Shown here piece after piece: positions 6,923 to 10,501 of a stretch of DNA of 10,501 bases. The position numbers and the translations under genes were made by a program. Origin of the DNA: Spirochaetales bacterium (GTDB lineage: Bacteria > Spirochaetota > Spirochaetia > Sphaerochaetales > Sphaerochaetaceae); contig JAQYFM010000272.1 of NCBI GenBank assembly GCA_028723145.1, positions 1 through 10,501 on the forward strand. Direction: 5' to 3'. Below the pieces are notes generated by a model. It saw only the letters and a program-made list of their open reading frames with translations. It made no database searches and had not been told where the DNA came from. How positions within the stretch are numbered: the stretch's first letter is position 1; every line of letters starts with the position of its first letter.

Positions 6923-8521
6923 ATGAATAGAATTAGTAAGAATTTTGAAAAGGAATTAAAAGAGAAAGGACTTTTTGAGAAGGTCGCATCACTTAATGCA
7001 TATGTTGGAGATATCCACAATCACTGTGGAATTAGTTATGGATATGGAACTATTGAGGATGCAGTGAAATTTGCATCTTCTCAATTAGATTTCTTTTCAG
7101 TCACTGGACACTTCGCATGGCCTGATATGGAGGATGATAAATCTAAGCTGATTCCACCAGATGTAATTGCATATCATAAGGAGGGATTTGAAAAGCTTAG
7201 AAGAAATTGGCCTCACTATCAGGAGGTTATGAGAGGTGCTGAGAGGGAGGATTTCATTCCATTTTTTTCTTATGAATATCATAGTTTCGAATATGGTGAT
7301 TACACTATCCTTTGTAAAAATCTAGATGAAGATTTACCAGAAAGAGTAAAGGAAGGCGAAAAAGATACAAGACTTGAAAAGCTTGTTAATGGTGATGAGA
7401 GTCAAACTGAAAGATTTCTATCAACACCTCATCATATAGGATATAAACAGGGGTATCGAGGAATAAATTGGACTTTATATAATGAAGCAGTTTCTCCATT
7501 AGTTGAAATAGTATCAATGCATGGTTGTGCAGAAAGAGAGGAGGCTCGTCCTCAATATCTTCATACCATGGGACCAAGGAGTGCAAAAAATACTTATCAA
7601 GGTGGACTTTCTCTTGGAAAGCATTTTGGTGTAGTAGGATCAACAGATCATCACAATGCTGCTCCAGGTAGCTATGGTTCAGGTCGTACTGTTATATTCT
7701 TGGATAAGTTATCAAGAGATAAGGTTTGGACAGCGTTAAAAACTAGACATACAAGTGCCGCAAGTGGTGATCCAATTGAAGCAATGCTATTTGTTAATGG
7801 CTATGAAGGTGGTGTGATTGTTCCAAAACACAATGGTAAAATTGAAATTGATGCATATGTTGCGGGCTATGACAAGCTTGAGAAGGTTGAAGTTATTCAA
7901 AATGGTAATGTAATTGCTGCATCTTATATGACAGAGAATAAATGTAAGAAGGGAACAGGATTTGTATCACTTCGTTTTGGTTGGGGCAAAAAGCATCTTC
8001 CTGCATTCTGGGATGTTTCTATATGGTGTGAAAATGGTTCAATCATTAGTGCCTCTCCACGTCTTATAGGTATTGATATGGTAGACCCTCTTGATGTCCC
8101 TAAAGATTCAAAGAGTGCAGTTCCTGAATTTAAAATCTCTGACGGTAATGTATTTATGCACTTCATGTCAGATGGTAATGCTACTGCTCAAACTGATAGT
8201 GCTAATGGCGTTGCAATTGAAACAGAAGTCAATGCAATAATCTGTGTAAAAGCAAAGATTAATTGGAATGGGGAAATATTAGAACGAAGTTATAAATTTC
8301 CTTGTTCAGAGCTTTTATCTGGTCAACTTACAGAGTATGTAAATGGCTTTGTTTCTCCTGCAATTGAAGTTGGACGATTTAGAGATATGAGTGAATGTAC
8401 CTGTCACATAAATACAGTTGTAGATACTGAGAGCCAGGGAGCTTTATACCTTAGGGCATATCAGAAAAATGGAGATGCAATTTTTACTTCTCCAATATCA
8501 TTTAGAAATGAGGAAAGATAG
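6923..8521 (+). CDS. PHP-superfamily metal-dependent hydrolase, DUF3604-like
   Basis: This 532-aa protein has no signal peptide. The N-terminal half (about 25-285) carries PHP-domain metal-binding motifs in order: GDIHNHC (D30, H32, H34), SVTGH (H63), SYEYHS (E118, H120), TPHHIG (H170, H171), SMHG (H200) and GSTDHHN (D242, H243, H244). All the expected ligands seem present, so an active di- or trinuclear centre is likely. GDIHNHCGISYG followed by LDFFSVTGH is the pattern I associate with DUF3604 proteins. Residues about 290-532 are strand-rich and look like accessory beta domains. PHP enzymes hydrolyse phosphate esters or sometimes amide or ester bonds; the substrate here is unknown. As last gene of the uronide operon, it could remove a substituent or process a product. 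No clear terminator follows its TAG stop. Confidence 0.82.
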   Translation: MNRISKNFEKELKEKGLFEKVASLNAYVGDIHNHCGISYGYGTIEDAVKFASSQLDFFSVTGHFAWPDMEDDKSKLIPPDVIAYHKEGFEKLRRNWPHYQEVMRGAEREDFIPFFSYEYHSFEYGDYTILCKNLDEDLPERVKEGEKDTRLEKLVNGDESQTERFLSTPHHIGYKQGYRGINWTLYNEAVSPLVEIVSMHGCAEREEARPQYLHTMGPRSAKNTYQGGLSLGKHFGVVGSTDHHNAAPGSYGSGRTVIFLDKLSRDKVWTALKTRHTSAASGDPIEAMLFVNGYEGGVIVPKHNGKIEIDAYVAGYDKLEKVEVIQNGNVIAASYMTENKCKKGTGFVSLRFGWGKKHLPAFWDVSIWCENGSIISASPRLIGIDMVDPLDVPKDSKSAVPEFKISDGNVFMHFMSDGNATAQTDSANGVAIETEVNAIICVKAKINWNGEILERSYKFPCSELLSGQLTEYVNGFVSPAIEVGRFRDMSECTCHINTVVDTESQGALYLRAYQKNGDAIFTSPISFRNEER

Positions 8522-8589
8522 TTCTGAAATATATAAAGTTATTCACTTCTTTCAATTAATATCATGTTTACCTCTGTGGTATTATTATC

Positions 8590-8698
8590 TGCTAAAAAAT
8601 GTTAAGAATCTAATATTTTAGCAAAAAAACTTATTTTCAGCTAAAAACTGATTTTTTTAATATTGTTTTAGCAGATAATCGAGATTTTTTGCTAAAAC
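8590..8698. repeat. Five alternating inverted copies of GCTAAAA at about 25-bp spacing
   Basis: GCTAAAA occurs on the + strand at 8591-8597, 8640-8646 and 8691-8697. Its complement TTTTAGC occurs at 8616-8622 and 8666-8672. Orientation alternates strictly, and midpoints are 24-26 bp apart. Each copy can pair with either neighbour: TGCTAAAA/TTTTAGCA (8590-8597 with 8616-8623) and GTTTTAGCA/TGCTAAAAC (8665-8673 with 8690-8698). In addition, ATTATCTGCTAAAA (8584-8597) is a perfect 14-bp inverted repeat of 8666-8679. The spacers between copies are not conserved. It could be a set of protein-binding sites, alternative RNA stems acting as an operon end, or the edge of a mobile segment. Confidence 0.6.
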
Positions 8699-8888
8699 TA
8701 TTTATTGTCATTCCACAAAATTCAATAATATTGCTAACTGTTTTTTAGTTACTTTTCTTCCCGTACTAGCACAAGTGTAATTACCTTTAATATTCTTCTA
8801 TTATGAGAAAGAATAACTTAATTACCTAAAATTTTTTAGCTTGTTTAAAATCTATAGTTACTTAAAAACGTAAAAAATGTAAATAAAT

Positions 8889-8902
8889 TCTAAATATTTA
8901 GA
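8889..8902. repeat. 14-bp perfect palindrome TCTAAATATTTAGA
   Basis: It is a perfect dyad just upstream of the possible -10 box at 8907. In DNA this AT-rich, a chance palindrome of this length is quite possible, so its role as a regulator site is only suggested by its position. Confidence 0.3.
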
Positions 8903-8906
8903 TTAT

Positions 8907-8912
8907 TATAAT
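8907..8912 (+). promoter_or_regulatory. Possible -10 box (TATAAT) for the ATPase gene
   Basis: TATAAT matches the sigma-A -10 consensus exactly and lies 50 nt upstream of the ATPase ATG. At 17-bp spacing the -35 position reads TAAATT, a poor match to TTGACA. The background is so AT-rich that the call is weak. Confidence 0.3.
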
Positions 8913-8926
8913 AAATATAAGATTAT

Positions 8927-8943
8927 AAACGTAATTTACGTTT
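8927..8943. promoter_or_regulatory. Operator-like palindrome AAACGTAA-T-TTACGTTT
   Basis: Two perfect 8-bp arms flank a single T, ending 7 nt before the AGGAG ribosome binding site and about 15 nt after the possible -10 box. A second copy of one arm, AAACGTAA, lies 61 bp upstream at 8866-8873. The CG-containing core stands out in AT-rich surroundings. Its place between promoter and start codon fits a repressor operator, or a short stem in the 5' untranslated RNA. Confidence 0.45.
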
Positions 8944-8950
8944 TTATTTT

Positions 8951-8955
8951 AGGAG
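8951..8955 (+). promoter_or_regulatory. Ribosome binding site of the ATPase gene
   Basis: AGGAG lies 6 nt before ATG 8962, directly after the palindrome. It clearly supports this start codon. Confidence 0.7.
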
Positions 8956-8961
8956 ATTACA

Positions 8962-10113
8962 ATGAAAATACTTCGCATAACAGCAAAAGGGTTACCACTT
9001 TTTAAAGATGAATTTGATATTTGTTTTTATGCTCAACAAAGAATAAATGAAGAATCCAAACTATCATTACATAATCTATTTGGTAATGTTTATTTGAATA
9101 CTGCTAATGGTATAATTGGGATAAATGCATCTGGTAAAACATCAATATTAAAGTTAATTAATTTTGTATTTGAAATGGTTAATAATCAGCCAATTAATCA
9201 TATTAAAACAAAAGATGTATTAGGCGATTCGAAAAATGTGTTAATTAATACTTATTTTTATTCTGAAGAAGGAAAAATATATCTTTTAGAAACTCATATA
9301 ACATCAGAAAAAAATAGTGATAATAGTATTAAGTATAAAATAGTATATGAGACATTATGGTCTAAGAATGTTAGTACAAGTACTATACGTAAAACATTGT
9401 TGGTATTTGATAAAAGTAATAATAAGCAAGAACGTAGTAGTAATGAAGAGTATTTACCTGATGATGTAAGTATTATTATTGCGCATAACAAAAGAATTAA
9501 TGACTATATAAATATTGTTAATTTTATGGGATATACTAACTTTAATATACTTACTTTTTTTAATGGCATACCTATTGAAGTAATTCAATATTTAGATCCA
9601 ACAATTGAGTATATTAATTATGATAGCAATAATCAAAATTCATTAATTCATCTTAAGTTTTTCAATAAGGATGAAATAATTCTAAATAATCCTTTATCTT
9701 TATGCGATTATCTTTCTTCTGGTACAATAAAAGGTATGATGCTTTTTACTCTATCGATTTCTGTTTTAAAAGATGGTGGTGTATTAATTGTAGATGAAAT
9801 AGAAAATCATTTTAATAAAGAAATTGTTTCTACATTAATACGCTTTTTTATGAATACAAATATTAATACTAAAGGAGGAATGCTAATTTTTACTACTCAC
9901 TATCCAGAATTATTAGATATTTTTGACCGTAATGACAGCCTCTTTGTAACAAGAAATGAATTTGGCATTAAACTCGAGTGTTTATCTAATATATTAAAGA
10001 GAAATGATATCAAGAAAAGTGATTCATTTCAAAGTGGATATTTAGGAGGAACTACCCCTTTATATGATTCTTATATAAAGTTAAAGAATAAGATAACTGA
10101 AGAATTAATATAG
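8962..10113 (+). CDS. ABC-type AAA ATPase (AAA_15/AAA_21-like), probable defence ATPase
   Basis: This 383-aa protein has all motifs of an ABC/SMC-like ATPase in one compact chain: Walker A GINASGKTS (53-61), an ABC signature-like LSSGT (251-255), Walker B VLIVDEIEN (274-282, with D278 and catalytic E279) and the switch histidine TTHYPE (H313). The short insert between Walker A and the signature (about 60-250) replaces a long coiled coil, so it is not a repair SMC/RecN. The N-terminal MKILRITAKGLPLFKDEFDI strand pattern is usual for AAA_15/AAA_21 ATPases, which pair with a nuclease or other effector in anti-phage modules such as AbiL, RloA/RloB-like and PARIS. The following gene begins 10 nt after its stop and looks TOPRIM-like, which fits. 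The gene is visibly more AT-rich than the upstream operon, suggesting transfer. The defence role is inferred. Confidence 0.83.
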   Translation: MKILRITAKGLPLFKDEFDICFYAQQRINEESKLSLHNLFGNVYLNTANGIIGINASGKTSILKLINFVFEMVNNQPINHIKTKDVLGDSKNVLINTYFYSEEGKIYLLETHITSEKNSDNSIKYKIVYETLWSKNVSTSTIRKTLLVFDKSNNKQERSSNEEYLPDDVSIIIAHNKRINDYINIVNFMGYTNFNILTFFNGIPIEVIQYLDPTIEYINYDSNNQNSLIHLKFFNKDEIILNNPLSLCDYLSSGTIKGMMLFTLSISVLKDGGVLIVDEIENHFNKEIVSTLIRFFMNTNINTKGGMLIFTTHYPELLDIFDRNDSLFVTRNEFGIKLECLSNILKRNDIKKSDSFQSGYLGGTTPLYDSYIKLKNKITEELI

Positions 10114-10123
10114 GTGATGAATG

Positions 10124-10249
10124 ATGAAATCAGAAGAGTTTGTTGCTTGTATTTGTGAGGGAAATGCAGAAAATGCAATTATAGATCTTCTTTTAGATAA
10201 TAATCTATTATCTTTTTCAAGAGAAAACATGTTAGAAAATGAAGTATGA
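10124..10249 (+). pseudogene. Truncated TOPRIM-like partner of the ATPase (N-terminal 41 codons)
   Basis: ATG 10124 lies 6 nt after AGGTGA (10112-10117), which overlaps the ATPase stop. A second ATG at 10121 is in frame but too close to that site. The 41 residues read MKSEEFVACICEGNAENAII, then DLLLDNNLLSFS and RENMLENEV. The hydrophobic strand followed by E12-G-N-A-E16 and a helix looks like the start of a TOPRIM fold, whose first motif carries the metal-binding glutamate. Such partners are usually around 200 aa. Here TGA (10247-10249) ends the frame, and further TGA codons follow at short intervals. Neither of the other + frames continues a plausible protein, so one point frameshift does not explain it. 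It is best read as a remnant after deletion or decay. A genuine tiny protein is possible but less likely. Confidence 0.55.
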
Positions 10250-10403
10250 GTGTATAGAATGAGATTTTGAGTAAATAATATTGAAATAGAAAATTCCTAT
10301 TGAATTTGAGACTTCACCTGTGGAGGTAAATCGAATCATGTCGTTGCTTTGAACTTATTAATGGTTTTTGATTTATCAATTCAATAATATGACTATGGCT
10401 GTT

Positions 10404-10501
10404 TTATAGTAGTGGAGTCATATAAACTGGTAAATAAATAATACCATCTTCTTCCTTGTAATCATTGATATGAATAACATAAGCAACATCTAGCTGTTCA
10501 C
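10404..10501 (-). CDS. C-terminal end of an unidentified protein (5' partial, runs off window)
   Basis: Reading leftward from the window edge, one - strand frame is open for 31 codons (EQLDVAYVIHINDYKEEDGI, then IYLPVYMTPLL) and stops at TAA (10404-10406). The mix of alternating hydrophobic and charged residues looks like real protein rather than noise, but 31 open codons can arise by chance. I cannot assign a family. If real, it converges on the ATPase module. An inverted repeat ATATGACT/AGTCATAT (10387-10394 and 10416-10423) spans its stop. Confidence 0.42.
   Translation of the reverse strand, partial: EQLDVAYVIHINDYKEEDGIIYLPVYMTPLL

Larger units (their letters stand above)
8522..8961. 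other. 440-nt AT-rich intergenic region between catabolic operon and ATPase gene
   Basis: I find no convincing gene on either strand. The region holds an alternating inverted heptamer array (8590-8698), a 7-bp hairpin TATTCTT/AAGAATA (8791-8797 and 8809-8815), two direct copies of TAATTACCT (8778-8786 and 8819-8827), and a further TTTTAGC at 8834-8840. The two palindromes near the ATPase promoter are listed separately. No GC-rich hairpin with a T-run ends the operon. Base composition becomes markedly more AT-rich here and remains so in the ATPase gene. Confidence 0.6.

Noticed and set aside
8584..8698. CRISPR array
   Set aside because: The repeat unit is only 7-9 bp, alternates orientation, and the spacers are AT-rich and of about 17-19 nt; no cas genes are present.
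8734..8760. TAACT/AGTTA hairpin followed by a T-rich stretch as the operon terminator
   Set aside because: The stem has only 5 weak pairs with a 7-nt loop of T, too unstable to call a terminator.
10232..10339. 35-codon - strand reading frame starting at an ATG at 10339
   Set aside because: It has no ribosome binding site, overlaps the ATPase-partner remnant, and ends in a low-complexity aromatic-rich tail; treated as chance.
10247..10383. TGA recoding: several in-frame TGA codons follow the partner start without TAA or TAG
   Set aside because: None of the intact genes contains an in-frame TGA, so a recoded genome is unlikely; the frame after the first TGA shows no recognisable protein.

Overview
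The window is AT-rich bacterial DNA. It has closely packed genes with GGAGG-type ribosome binding sites, a solute-binding protein of the LplA/YtcQ type, and catabolic enzymes without signal peptides. No SusC/SusD-like genes are visible. This fits a low-GC Bacillota (Clostridia or Erysipelotrichia-like) or a Spirochaetota host better than a Bacteroidota; the sequence alone does not settle it.

Region 1 (about 1-8521, + strand) is an uptake and breakdown operon for a uronic-acid-containing, probably sulfated, glycan. The order is: C-terminal part of an ABC-transporter solute-binding protein; a 9-bp intergenic hairpin; a Cys-type sulfatase; a 582-aa protein of unassigned family that looks like a polysaccharide-active toroid plus beta-sandwich enzyme; a GH88 unsaturated glucuronyl hydrolase; a DUF2264 protein; and a PHP-fold metal hydrolase resembling DUF3604. 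The junctions after the sulfatase are +1 nt, two 1-nt TAATG overlaps, and 14 nt, so the genes are probably co-transcribed and partly translationally coupled. The simplest reading is that lyase-cut unsaturated oligosaccharides, such as those from glycosaminoglycans, are imported, desulfated and hydrolysed in the cytoplasm. The 582-aa, DUF2264 and PHP proteins do steps that cannot be named from sequence.

Region 2 (8522-8961) is a 440-nt, very AT-rich gap. It holds five copies of the heptamer GCTAAAA in strictly alternating orientation at about 25-bp spacing, and two palindromes around a possible promoter just before the next gene.

Region 3 (8962-10501) is visibly AT-richer than the operon and looks like accessory DNA. 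A 383-aa ABC-type AAA ATPase (AAA_15/AAA_21-like, the sort found in phage-defence pairs) is followed at once by the first 41 codons of a TOPRIM-like partner, which then stops. The DNA after it is closed in all frames that could continue the protein, so the pair looks broken. At the right edge, the last 31 codons of an unidentified gene run in from the - strand.
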